Below, piece by piece: positions 41,130 through 48,144 of a stretch of DNA of 48,144 nt; position 1 is the first letter of the stretch, and the number at the start of each line of letters is the position of its first letter. The notes below the pieces were generated by a model that saw nothing but the letters and a program-made list of their open reading frames with translations, searched no databases and was not told the origin of the DNA. Position numbers and translations under genes: made by a program. The stretch is from an uncultured Erysipelotrichaceae bacterium (GTDB lineage Bacteria; Bacillota_I; Bacilli_A; RF39; UBA660), in NCBI GenBank assembly GCA_902795975.1, contig CADBNE010000041.1:1-48144 (forward strand), written 5' to 3'.

Positions 41130-41994
41130 TACTTTGCCATCTTCCATATATACCACATGGTAATACTAAATCATTCTTAGTAATTGATAATCCTATTTCT
41201 CCTGCATCTATACTACCATCATATTTATTCATACTAGTCTTTAATATATTATATAGTACTGTACTAGATATACCTGTAGTATATGAATTAATTAAGAAAA
41301 ATAATGGTTTATCACTTAATATATTCATACATGCTTTAATTAATTTATCTAGATTATGTTCAAATTTCCATACTTCTCCATTAGGTCCTCTACCATAGCT
41401 TGGAGGATCCATTATAATAGCATCATATTTTCTTCCACGTCTTGCTTCTCTTTCAACAAATTTTAAACAATCATCTACTATAAATCTAATATATTTATCA
41501 TCTAATTTACTTAAATGCATATTTTCTTTAGCCCATTCTGTCATACCTTTTGATGCATCAACATGTACTACTTCTTCTGCTCCTGCTGCTGCACATGCCA
41601 TAGTAGCACCTCCTGTGTATGCAAATAAATTAAGTACTTTAATTGGTCTATTAGCCTTTCTTATTTTATCCATCATAAAATCCCAATTAGTAGCTTGTTC
41701 TGGAAATAATCCAGTATGTTTAAAATCTGTTGGGCTAACTTTAAATGTTAATTCTTTATATGATACAGTCCAATAGTCATCTAATTTTTTATTAAATTCC
41801 CAGTGTCCTCCACCTTTATTACTTCTAAAATAATGTCCATCTGGTTTATTCCATAAATTATCATTCATATCACATAACCACATAGCTTGAGGATCTGGTC
41901 TTCTAAGTATTACATTTTTCCATCTTTCTAGTTTTTCTCCATCTCCTGCATCTATGCATTCATAATCTTTCCACTCATTACTTACTCTTAACAT
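41122..41994 (-). CDS. Class I SAM-dependent rRNA methyltransferase
   Basis: 290 residues. The methyltransferase core shows as VLNLFAYTGGATMACAAAGAEEVVHVDAS (motif I/II), RFIVDDCLKFV and IIMDPPSYGRGPNGEVWKFE with the DPPSY motif IV. The N-terminal half (RRPDPQAMWLCDM and GLFPEQATNWDFM) is of the RlmI/YwbD-like COG1092 type. It probably methylates 23S rRNA. It is translationally coupled to the RluA-type gene downstream and lies 32 bp after the 42027-42470 gene. Confidence 0.9.
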   Translation of the reverse strand: MLRVSNEWKDYECIDAGDGEKLERWKNVILRRPDPQAMWLCDMNDNLWNKPDGHYFRSNKGGGHWEFNKKLDDYWTVSYKELTFKVSPTDFKHTGLFPEQATNWDFMMDKIRKANRPIKVLNLFAYTGGATMACAAAGAEEVVHVDASKGMTEWAKENMHLSKLDDKYIRFIVDDCLKFVEREARRGRKYDAIIMDPPSYGRGPNGEVWKFEHNLDKLIKACMNILSDKPLFFLINSYTTGISSTVLYNILKTSMNKYDGSIDAGEIGLSITKNDLVLPCGIYGRWQSNE

Positions 41995-42026
41995 ATATAA
42001 CCTCTAATCTTATATTTCTATTTTTA

Positions 42027-42470
42027 CTATATTTCTATTTTTACTATATTTTTATTTTCATATAGAAGACTAGTTCCTTCTACAAATTCAATAAAACCCG
42101 CAATTAAGATATTATCATATTTATCATATAATTCATAGTTATTATTAATATCTAATATAATATTTTTATTATAATACTCATTTATTCTACTAATTAACCA
42201 TTTATATAGTCCAATAGTTTTATGATTAATATTTAAAACTATTGTATTATCTATATAATTAAATAATATATATAATATAGTATCAATTTCTCCATCTGTA
42301 ATTACTATATATTTATCATTTAATTTATTATCAAACTTATTAAAATTATATATTTTATTATATATATATTCATATGTATAATCAGTAAATTGTATTCTAT
42401 TATCTATTCTAAGTAATTCTTCTACTATACTTTTTTCACTATCTAATATATTTAATAAATATTCTTTCAT
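42027..42470 (-). CDS. Small protein of the DUF4026 operon, function unknown
   Basis: 147 residues from the ATG at 42470, with GGAG six bases upstream inside the end of the previous gene. An earlier ATG (42482) overlaps that gene by 11 bases and is less well served. The composition is Asn, Ile, Tyr rich, with alternating strands and helices and no membrane segment. It lies between DUF4026 and the methyltransferase in one transcript. Not recognised. Confidence 0.65.
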   Translation of the reverse strand: MKEYLLNILDSEKSIVEELLRIDNRIQFTDYTYEYIYNKIYNFNKFDNKLNDKYIVITDGEIDTILYILFNYIDNTIVLNINHKTIGLYKWLISRINEYYNKNIILDINNNYELYDKYDNILIAGFIEFVEGTSLLYENKNIVKIEI

Positions 42471-42471
42471 A

Positions 42472-43752
42472 CTATTCTCCATCTATTAAATATGATCTAT
42501 CTGGACTATATCCTGTATCATTAACATATATAATCCAATCAGTTATATCATTAACAGAATATGTTCCTGTATCTCCTTCTTTCATAGAAGATACATTATA
42601 TGGTGTAGATATAAGTTTAGCTTTAAAAGTATTATCATCATTTAATTCTAATAATTCAAACCACATATGTTCTGAAGAATCATTATCTGTTTTAACACCT
42701 ATTTTAATTATTATATTACTATCATCTTCATTAAAATATTTTCTTACTAAATAAAATTTTTCTTGAGCTAGTTCACTCATTCTTTTTGTTTCCTCAGTAG
42801 TAAAAAGAAATACTGGTTCATCTTCCCATAATCCATCATATATACTCATAAATGAATATTTATCATTTTCTAAATCTTCTTCACTATCATATGTAAAAAT
42901 AATACTATACTTGCTATTATGTTCTACCATTCTATCTTTTGGTCCACCTAAATCAATATCATTATATTTTTTTAAACCTTCAAACCAAGGTATTAATGAT
43001 ACTATTAAAGGTGTTTTATCATTTACATATCCTATAAAATATTTATTATCCTCTTTTATTCCTTTATTAATTAAAGTATCTGCTAAAGAAGAAATAACAT
43101 TATAATGTGAATTATAATTTTCTAAATTAGATTCTAATATTTCTAATTCAGGTATACCATATCTAAGTAATCCATGTGTATGTAACCATATCTTATTATT
43201 TTCATTATCTACTATTGCTTGTATTGAATACATATCATCAGCACCAGGAAGAGTTTTAGAGTTTGATAACATATAAGCTAATTTAGGTGGTATTGCTTTT
43301 TCAGCACTTTCATCTAATATTCCATATATTTTATCTACAATGTTTGTAGCAATCTTAATTTGTACTTGATATTTCTCTTTAATGTTATCTTTTATTTCCA
43401 TAAATAATGTAATTTGTTTATCACATTTTTTTATTAAATTATTTTCTTCATCTGTAAAATTTTTCATTTGATAAAAAAATGGTTCAGGAAATTTAAAACT
43501 ATCTAACATATAAGAGATTTCATAATCTTTTGAGTTATAATTAAAAACTATTCTACCTGGTTTATTATAAGCTGGTTCTGCATAACCTATAATTTTAAAG
43601 CTATTTAGTTTAGATAAATTTTCAATTATTTTTTCTTTAGTTAATTCTTCTCCTACATATGGAACTATTAAATATGAATCTTCTTCCCAATATTGTAAAT
43701 CATGTTCTTCATAGCTAATTATTTCTTCTTCTTTTTTTGATTTAAAAAACAT
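42472..43752 (-). CDS. DUF4026 domain protein
   Basis: 426 residues, soluble. The family signature is around IWLHTHGLLRYGIPELEILESN, with NSKTLPGADDMYSIQAIVDNENN before it and GGPKDRMVEHNSKYSIIFTY after. The N-terminal HDLQYWEEDSYLIVPYVGEELTKE matches the usual start. DUF4026 proteins are uncharacterised and occur in many gut Firmicutes. It is the first gene of a four-gene operon: this, 42027-42470, methyltransferase, RluA. Confidence 0.75.
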   Translation of the reverse strand: MFFKSKKEEEIISYEEHDLQYWEEDSYLIVPYVGEELTKEKIIENLSKLNSFKIIGYAEPAYNKPGRIVFNYNSKDYEISYMLDSFKFPEPFFYQMKNFTDEENNLIKKCDKQITLFMEIKDNIKEKYQVQIKIATNIVDKIYGILDESAEKAIPPKLAYMLSNSKTLPGADDMYSIQAIVDNENNKIWLHTHGLLRYGIPELEILESNLENYNSHYNVISSLADTLINKGIKEDNKYFIGYVNDKTPLIVSLIPWFEGLKKYNDIDLGGPKDRMVEHNSKYSIIFTYDSEEDLENDKYSFMSIYDGLWEDEPVFLFTTEETKRMSELAQEKFYLVRKYFNEDDSNIIIKIGVKTDNDSSEHMWFELLELNDDNTFKAKLISTPYNVSSMKEGDTGTYSVNDITDWIIYVNDTGYSPDRSYLIDGE

Positions 43753-43775
43753 TTTATATCACCACTATTATTATA

Positions 43776-43809
43776 TAAAAAATTAAGAAATAAATCTATT
43801 TCTTAATTT
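43776..43809 (-). terminator. Terminator of the 45217/43796 paralog pair
   Basis: AATTAAGAAA/TTTCTTAATT followed by T on the minus strand, overlapping the stop at 43796. Confidence 0.75.
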
Positions 43810-45217
43810 TTTTTACTGTTTCATTTTCTTTTTTTCTTAATGCTATTAACTCATCTATATAATCATAATCTTCTGGAGTATAATCACTATTATTAATTAA
43901 CATGTCTATACTTGATTTCCAGCTTTTCATATTTTCAGTATGATATATTCTTTTAATACCTTTCTTAGATTGTTTTAAAATAAACATTATTTGAGATTTA
44001 GAAAATTTACTTAATCTTTTAAAATTATATTTATTCATAACGTATGTAGCATTGTGTAACGAAATATTTCCCAAATCATCATATACCTTTTCAAATACTA
44101 CAATACCATTTTTATATTCAAATCCTATATAGCCTTCAAACTTACCTAATCCTTTAAAAGTTCTTTCAGGATCAAGATTAATTAGGTAATTAAATCCTTC
44201 AATAACCCTTGTTTTTCTTGCTTCATATACTTCTTCTTGTTTTACACTATTTTGACTATTTTTATTTTGGGAAATATTTTGTTCCCTTTTATCATCATCT
44301 ATTATTTTATTTCCCGAAGATAGAATCTCCCATGGGAATGCTTCATCAGCTAAAATATCCTCAAAGAAATCTTCTGAATATGTAGGGTCATTTTTTACCA
44401 ATTCATTATACTCTCTTTTTAAATCATTAAAGTTATATGTAGTACCTTTTTTATCTATTACTATTTTAGGATTATAATTTATATTATTTTCTTTTGAATA
44501 TTTTTCTACACAATTAATATAATGACTTAATACATGTAATTGTTTACATAGCTTACCTTGATATTGATAAGCTCCTTCTTCCTCTAATAATAAGCTTCGA
44601 CCTACTATTAAACACAATTTATCATAGTCAAAGCAATCTAGGAACTCTCTTACATCTATTAATTCCATAAAACATGGTAATGTATTCTTTACCATTGCTC
44701 TAATATTATTAATTTTCCTTTCATATTCACTTACTAATCCACCTTTTCCAGGTACTCCAACAGGTATTATATTTTCTTGTTCGAATGCTAACATAGTTCT
44801 ATATCTTGATGATTCAGTATTTAGAAAATAACGAATATTATTAGCAAATTCTTCTGGGTCGTATATAGCACTTCTAAATAAATACTCTTTCTTTTCTTCA
44901 TCAGTTATTAAATTTAAATCATTTATTATTTCCACCATAAATGATACATAATCAAAAACGATAGATAAAGTATTATCTTGATATACTAATCTAATTACTG
45001 GATTTTCATAATAACCTTTTAATTCTCTATATTGTTTAAAATATGAATTATAGTTTTTACTTAAAAATTTATCATATTTTTGTTTTTGTTTACCATTAGA
45101 AAAATTATATTTAAAATAATTATCTTCACCAAAATAATATCCACCTACTACAATATTAAATTCAGATAATATTCTAATAGAATTTTCTAATTTAAAATAA
45201 TCACTAAATTTCTTCAT
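43796..45217 (-). CDS. Large soluble protein, paralog of the upstream gene
   Basis: 473 residues. The C-terminal 130 residues align with the upstream gene: GKFEGYIGFEYKNGIVVFEKVYDD, ATYVMNKYNFKRLSKFSKSQI, GIKRIYHTENMKSWKSS and DYTPEDYDYIDEL. The N-terminal 330 are less alike. Its ATG overlaps the preceding TAA by one base (TAATG) with AGGGG upstream, so the pair is translationally coupled. I recognise the pattern from uncharacterised gut Firmicutes proteins but know no function. Confidence 0.7.
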   Translation of the reverse strand: MKKFSDYFKLENSIRILSEFNIVVGGYYFGEDNYFKYNFSNGKQKQKYDKFLSKNYNSYFKQYRELKGYYENPVIRLVYQDNTLSIVFDYVSFMVEIINDLNLITDEEKKEYLFRSAIYDPEEFANNIRYFLNTESSRYRTMLAFEQENIIPVGVPGKGGLVSEYERKINNIRAMVKNTLPCFMELIDVREFLDCFDYDKLCLIVGRSLLLEEEGAYQYQGKLCKQLHVLSHYINCVEKYSKENNINYNPKIVIDKKGTTYNFNDLKREYNELVKNDPTYSEDFFEDILADEAFPWEILSSGNKIIDDDKREQNISQNKNSQNSVKQEEVYEARKTRVIEGFNYLINLDPERTFKGLGKFEGYIGFEYKNGIVVFEKVYDDLGNISLHNATYVMNKYNFKRLSKFSKSQIMFILKQSKKGIKRIYHTENMKSWKSSIDMLINNSDYTPEDYDYIDELIALRKKENETVKKIKK

Positions 45218-46839
45218 TACTTTAACCCCTTATTCTTATCATTAACTAATTCTTTTGTATTAGTTAATGATTCAATATAATCTACAATTTCTTCTGTATA
45301 ATCACTACCAATAATTGCCTGCATTAATTCTCTTTTCCATTTTTCCATATCTTCTCTATGGAATATTCTTTTTACATTTAATGTAGGATCATTATGTAAT
45401 TTCTTAATTATATCTGTTTTAGATAATTTAGATAGTTCAAGGAAATTATATATACCCATTACGTATGTAGCACTTCCTTTTGCTATTCTATATGTTTTAT
45501 CGTTTTCATAATATTTTTCAAATACAACTGCACCATTTGGATATATATACCCTATATAACCTGCAAAAGTATTTATACCATGTAATACATATAAATATTT
45601 AACTCCTGAATTAGTTTCAATAAATTGTTTACCAATTATCATTCTTCTAGTTAATTCATCATTATCTATTCCATATGAGTTTTTATTTCTTTTAGTTTCT
45701 TCTACTTCTTCTGTAGTTTCTCTACTTCCAGCAGGAATAAATTTCCAAGATGCAGCTAATTGTTTTTGAAGTTTCATCTTTTCATATAGTTTTTCCAATA
45801 AAGCACAATCATCTGGATTAGTTAAATCAAAATCTTCCTTCTTGGTCATATTAAATCTACTAAATAATTCATCTATTTCTTCATCTTCTACGCTATAAAA
45901 CTCAAAATCAGGATGTTCTGCTAAAAGAGTATAATATCTCTTTTCAATATCATGTATATGACATTTACATTTTCTATTATTTTCATCAAATATAGTAATT
46001 GATGGATTATAATTAGCATTATATTCTTTATACTTATTTACACTATCTAAATATTGTTTAATATATAATATAGAGTTATCCAACTTTCCTGTATTCTCCA
46101 CAGTAATATCACATTGTAATAAAGCACAATATGCACCTATTAAAGATAATCTGTCATAATCAAATGCTTCAATTAATTTATCTGTATTAATTCTTTTTCT
46201 ATAAAAATCTAATACATCTTGTGATCTAACATTTAATTTAACTAAAGTATCTAATTTAGTTTGAATAAATTGTTCAAATGAATAATGTAAATTTTGTTTT
46301 TTAAATAATTCTGAATGATTTAAGTAAAACTGATATGCTTTAGTATAATATTTAGATTTAATACCATTATTTAAAATATCTCTAAATGCTTTCATTTCTT
46401 CTCTTAATAACTCTTTAGTAAAAGCCATCATTTCTTCTTTTGAAGAATCCTCTTTCATTTCACGTGCATATCTTTGAAGAACTGATGAATAACCTTTAGT
46501 ATCTGCTAATTCTAATCCTGAAGCAACTTGAAATAAATATATAGAATAATTAAATCTAACTGTTCTTTTTTTATTTTCTTCATCTACTTCAAATATTATC
46601 TTTGGAAAGAAAGAATGTGACATTGAATTTGAGTTAAATATTTGCATTAAAGGTAAATAAAATTCTTCTTCTAAGTATTTAAGATATAAGTTTTTACCTT
46701 TAACTACTTTAGAATTCTCTATTAAAATATTTTTATCAGCTGTTAATTCGTAATTACTATCTAACATCCATTCTCCATCATAGAATACTAATGGATTAAA
46801 TAGCATTTTGTCCAAATTGAATATATTTTTAAATTCCAT
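45217..46839 (-). CDS. Large soluble protein, paralog of 43796-45217
   Basis: 540 residues from the ATG at 46839, with GGGGG five bases upstream; a GTG twelve bases earlier is less likely. The C-terminus carries INTFAGYIGYIYPNGAVVFEKYY, SATYVMGIYNFLELSKLSKTDI, NVKRIFHREDMEKWKREL and SDYTEEIVDYIESL. The N-terminal 380 residues are helical and differ from the paralog. First of a two-gene unit. Function unknown. Confidence 0.7.
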   Translation of the reverse strand: MEFKNIFNLDKMLFNPLVFYDGEWMLDSNYELTADKNILIENSKVVKGKNLYLKYLEEEFYLPLMQIFNSNSMSHSFFPKIIFEVDEENKKRTVRFNYSIYLFQVASGLELADTKGYSSVLQRYAREMKEDSSKEEMMAFTKELLREEMKAFRDILNNGIKSKYYTKAYQFYLNHSELFKKQNLHYSFEQFIQTKLDTLVKLNVRSQDVLDFYRKRINTDKLIEAFDYDRLSLIGAYCALLQCDITVENTGKLDNSILYIKQYLDSVNKYKEYNANYNPSITIFDENNRKCKCHIHDIEKRYYTLLAEHPDFEFYSVEDEEIDELFSRFNMTKKEDFDLTNPDDCALLEKLYEKMKLQKQLAASWKFIPAGSRETTEEVEETKRNKNSYGIDNDELTRRMIIGKQFIETNSGVKYLYVLHGINTFAGYIGYIYPNGAVVFEKYYENDKTYRIAKGSATYVMGIYNFLELSKLSKTDIIKKLHNDPTLNVKRIFHREDMEKWKRELMQAIIGSDYTEEIVDYIESLTNTKELVNDKNKGLK

Positions 46840-46902
46840 ATAAACCCCCACTTTTATACATAGTGTGTATTATACAATAATATATATTAATAATCAAATT
46901 AT

Positions 46903-46930
46903 AAAAAAAATCCAATTAATTGGACTTTTT
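46903..46930 (-). terminator. Terminator of the 46946-47410 gene
   Basis: Perfect 14-base palindrome TCCAATTAATTGGA with a T run on the minus strand. Confidence 0.8.
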
Positions 46931-46945
46931 TATCTTAACTTTCAT

Positions 46946-47410
46946 TTATTTATGATTAATGCTTTTTACTTTTACTAATGGTTTATATTCATCTAAACTA
47001 TTCCACACTAATATTCTTTTTTCATCTATATAGTCAATAAAGTTTAATGGTAAATATACATTTTGTTCAGTATCATATATTCTTAAATATTCTATACCTT
47101 TTGGAAGAATTTTATTAGGTAAATAAAATTCATCACAATTCTTTTTAATCCACTTTCTATTTTTTAAATTAAATCGTAACAATTCTAACTCATATATATC
47201 TCTATCATTATATAAAGCATCTATCCAATTGGAAACACTACCTAAATAATCAAAGAAATATATACCTTTTACATTGTCTTCAACTAATTTACTTCTCTCT
47301 CCACATAATGGTCGTAAACCTTTTGTACAAATACTCATCATTGAATCAGTATTTGTTATATGAAAGGCAGTATGATCTTTTCTCCATATAAACTCATTAA
47401 TTATAATCAT
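46946..47410 (-). CDS. Possible ADP-ribosyltransferase-fold (ART-like) protein
   Basis: 154 residues, no signal peptide. The segment AFHITNTDSMMSICTKGLRPLCGERSKLVEDN-VKGIYFF has the H-x-T..., GL-P... and GIYF spacing seen in small ART-like and Tpt1-like proteins, where the His and a later acidic residue bind NAD. No clear catalytic glutamate is evident (WNSLDEYKPL or RILVWNSLDE are candidates). Could be a toxin, a modifier or a phosphotransferase relative. Low certainty, based on motif order only. Confidence 0.45.
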   Translation of the reverse strand: MIIINEFIWRKDHTAFHITNTDSMMSICTKGLRPLCGERSKLVEDNVKGIYFFDYLGSVSNWIDALYNDRDIYELELLRFNLKNRKWIKKNCDEFYLPNKILPKGIEYLRIYDTEQNVYLPLNFIDYIDEKRILVWNSLDEYKPLVKVKSINHK

Positions 47411-47460
47411 ATATTCATCTCATTTCAACAATATAATTGGTTACTATTATATCACAAAAA

Positions 47461-47709
47461 TTATTTCTTAAATTCTTTTTGTTTTGGTTTTATCATTTGA
47501 TAATGAAATTCGGTTTCTCCGTCTGGAACGAATCCCAATTTTTCATATAATTTTCCTACTGGATTTTGTTTAAAATATTGAATATGTAAATCTTGATTTT
47601 TATGTAATTCTATTATATCTTTTAATACTTGTGTTCCTATACCTCTTCCTTGATACTCAGGAATAATACAAATATTACCTATTTCATAACTTCCATCTTC
47701 TAAATTCAT
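47461..47709 (-). CDS. C-terminal GNAT acetyltransferase fragment
   Basis: 82 residues. The acetyl-CoA-binding loop is present (ICIIPEYQGRGIGTQVLKDIIEL) with the following strand and the typical C-terminal VGKLYEKLGFVPDG. The first half of a normal GNAT (about 70 residues) is missing. The best ribosome site (AGGAAG) points to an ATG in a different frame four bases earlier, suggesting that a frameshift or deletion cut the N-terminus. Probably a remnant or truncated protein. Confidence 0.6.
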   Translation of the reverse strand: MNLEDGSYEIGNICIIPEYQGRGIGTQVLKDIIELHKNQDLHIQYFKQNPVGKLYEKLGFVPDGETEFHYQMIKPKQKEFKK

Positions 47710-47777
47710 TCATATCATCACTTCCTATAACTAATTATATCATAGAAGCACAAAGTGTTATTGTAAATTTAATACAC

Positions 47778-47799
47778 AAAAAAAGCCCATAAGGGCTTT
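47778..47799 (-). terminator. Terminator of rpsI
   Basis: AAAGCCC/GGGCTTT with a four-base loop and a T run on the minus strand. Confidence 0.85.
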
Positions 47800-47823
47800 C
47801 CGAACAATCTAAATAAATATATC

Positions 47824-48144
47824 CTATCTCTTTGAGAATTGTGGAGCTCTACGAGCAGCTTTAAGACCTGGTTTTTTACGTTCTTTAGCTCTAGAATCTC
47901 TAGTAACAAATCCAGCTCTCTTAAGAGTTTTTCTGTAGCTATCATCGTTATCTTCATTAGCTTCATCATATTGTAATAAAGCTCTTGTGATACCTAATCT
48001 GATAGCACCAGTTTGTCCAGAGAATCCTCCACCATTAACTTTAACTTCGATATCAAATGTATTTTCGTTATTTGTAGCAACTAATGGTTGCATTAAATCC
48101 ATAACAAGAGTTTCATATGGCATATATTCTCTAACGTCAACACC
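47824..48144 (-). CDS. rpsI: Ribosomal protein S9 (partial, 5-prime end outside the window)
   Basis: The visible 106 residues begin [21 protein letters not shown] and end with the hallmark [17 protein letters not shown] tail that reaches the P site of the 30S subunit. [21 protein letters not shown] in the middle is diagnostic. The gene continues beyond the right edge; rplM normally precedes it. A terminator follows the stop, so this is the operon's end. Confidence 0.97.
   Translation of the reverse strand, partial: GVDVREYMPYETLVMDLMQPLVATNNENTFDIEVKVNGGGFSGQTGAIRLGITRALLQYDEANEDNDDSYRKTLKRAGFVTRDSRAKERKKPGLKAARRAPQFSKR

Noticed and set aside
47769..47969. 66-codon frame within rpsI
   Set aside because: It is an alternate frame of ribosomal protein S9 and its terminator.
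1..48144. tRNA genes, insertion sequences or prophage
   Set aside because: No tRNA cloverleaf, transposase or phage structural gene could be seen on either strand.

Overview
The window is a very AT-rich bacterial chromosome segment. It has strong Shine-Dalgarno sites of the AGGAGG and GGTGAT types, sigma-A-like promoters (TTGACA/TTGCAT, 17 bp, TATAAT), many hairpin-plus-T terminators, and peptidoglycan amidases with LysM repeats. Tryptophan is written TGG, and one gene (ABC-F, 14039) ends normally in TGA, so the standard bacterial code fits. Gene content and composition suggest an uncultured gut-type Bacilli close to the Mollicutes (RF39-like) that keeps a cell wall. That placement is inference; no marker here settles the species.

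Layout. At 1-145 a SAM-I riboswitch with its promoter fires leftward out of the window. 145-1580 holds two tandem NERD/zinc-ribbon proteins. 1662-4100 holds a membrane transglutaminase-like protein, an unknown gene, decayed sequence and a 52-residue membrane ORF. A zinc-ribbon/TPR gene broken by an in-frame TGA follows (4098-4676). 4804-15634 carries a queuosine-precursor transporter (yhhQ), a LysM amidase, a second transglutaminase-like protein, an HExxH protein downstream of rdgB, a paralogous pair of small membrane proteins, a Nudix protein, L-lactate dehydrogenase and an ABC-F ATPase. The ABC-F gene is preceded by a 17-residue leader peptide and a complete set of attenuator arms. 15882-19630 holds an Mbeg1-like hydrolase, an SPFH-YbjQ-small protein operon behind a yybP-ykoY-type manganese riboswitch, and two zinc-ribbon membrane proteins.

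19760-24914 carries a free-standing FtsK-like ATPase and a very large unknown protein cut by an in-frame TGA. 25088-29562 is a tandem duplication of a two-gene cassette (propeller-like protein plus lipoprotein) that includes its promoter region and terminator. 29581-36400 has an ABC exporter, a catalytically dead amidase-LysM protein, a repeat-rich membrane protein and a GT2/DUF2304/GtrA-GT-C glycosylation operon (continuing to 37109). 37178-41994 has an HtrA-like protease with no ordinary start codon, an Abi_2/HEPN protein, a secreted amidase, a DUF3592 protein, a pseudouridine synthase and a methyltransferase. 42027-48144 has a DUF4026 protein, two large paralogous unknowns, a possible ADP-ribosyltransferase-fold protein, a GNAT fragment and the C-terminal part of ribosomal protein S9.

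Themes. The cell envelope dominates: three amidase-fold proteins (one inactive), LysM repeats, HtrA, lipoproteins and undecaprenyl-type glycosylation. Tandem paralogy recurs (NERD pair, small membrane pair, zinc-ribbon pair, cassette pair, 43796/45217 pair). Three RNA regulators are readable directly: SAM-I, Mn2+ and ribosome-mediated attenuation. The best candidates for new biology are the ABC-F leader, the Mn2+ switch on an SPFH/YbjQ operon, the duplicated propeller-lipoprotein cassette and the pseudo-amidase.
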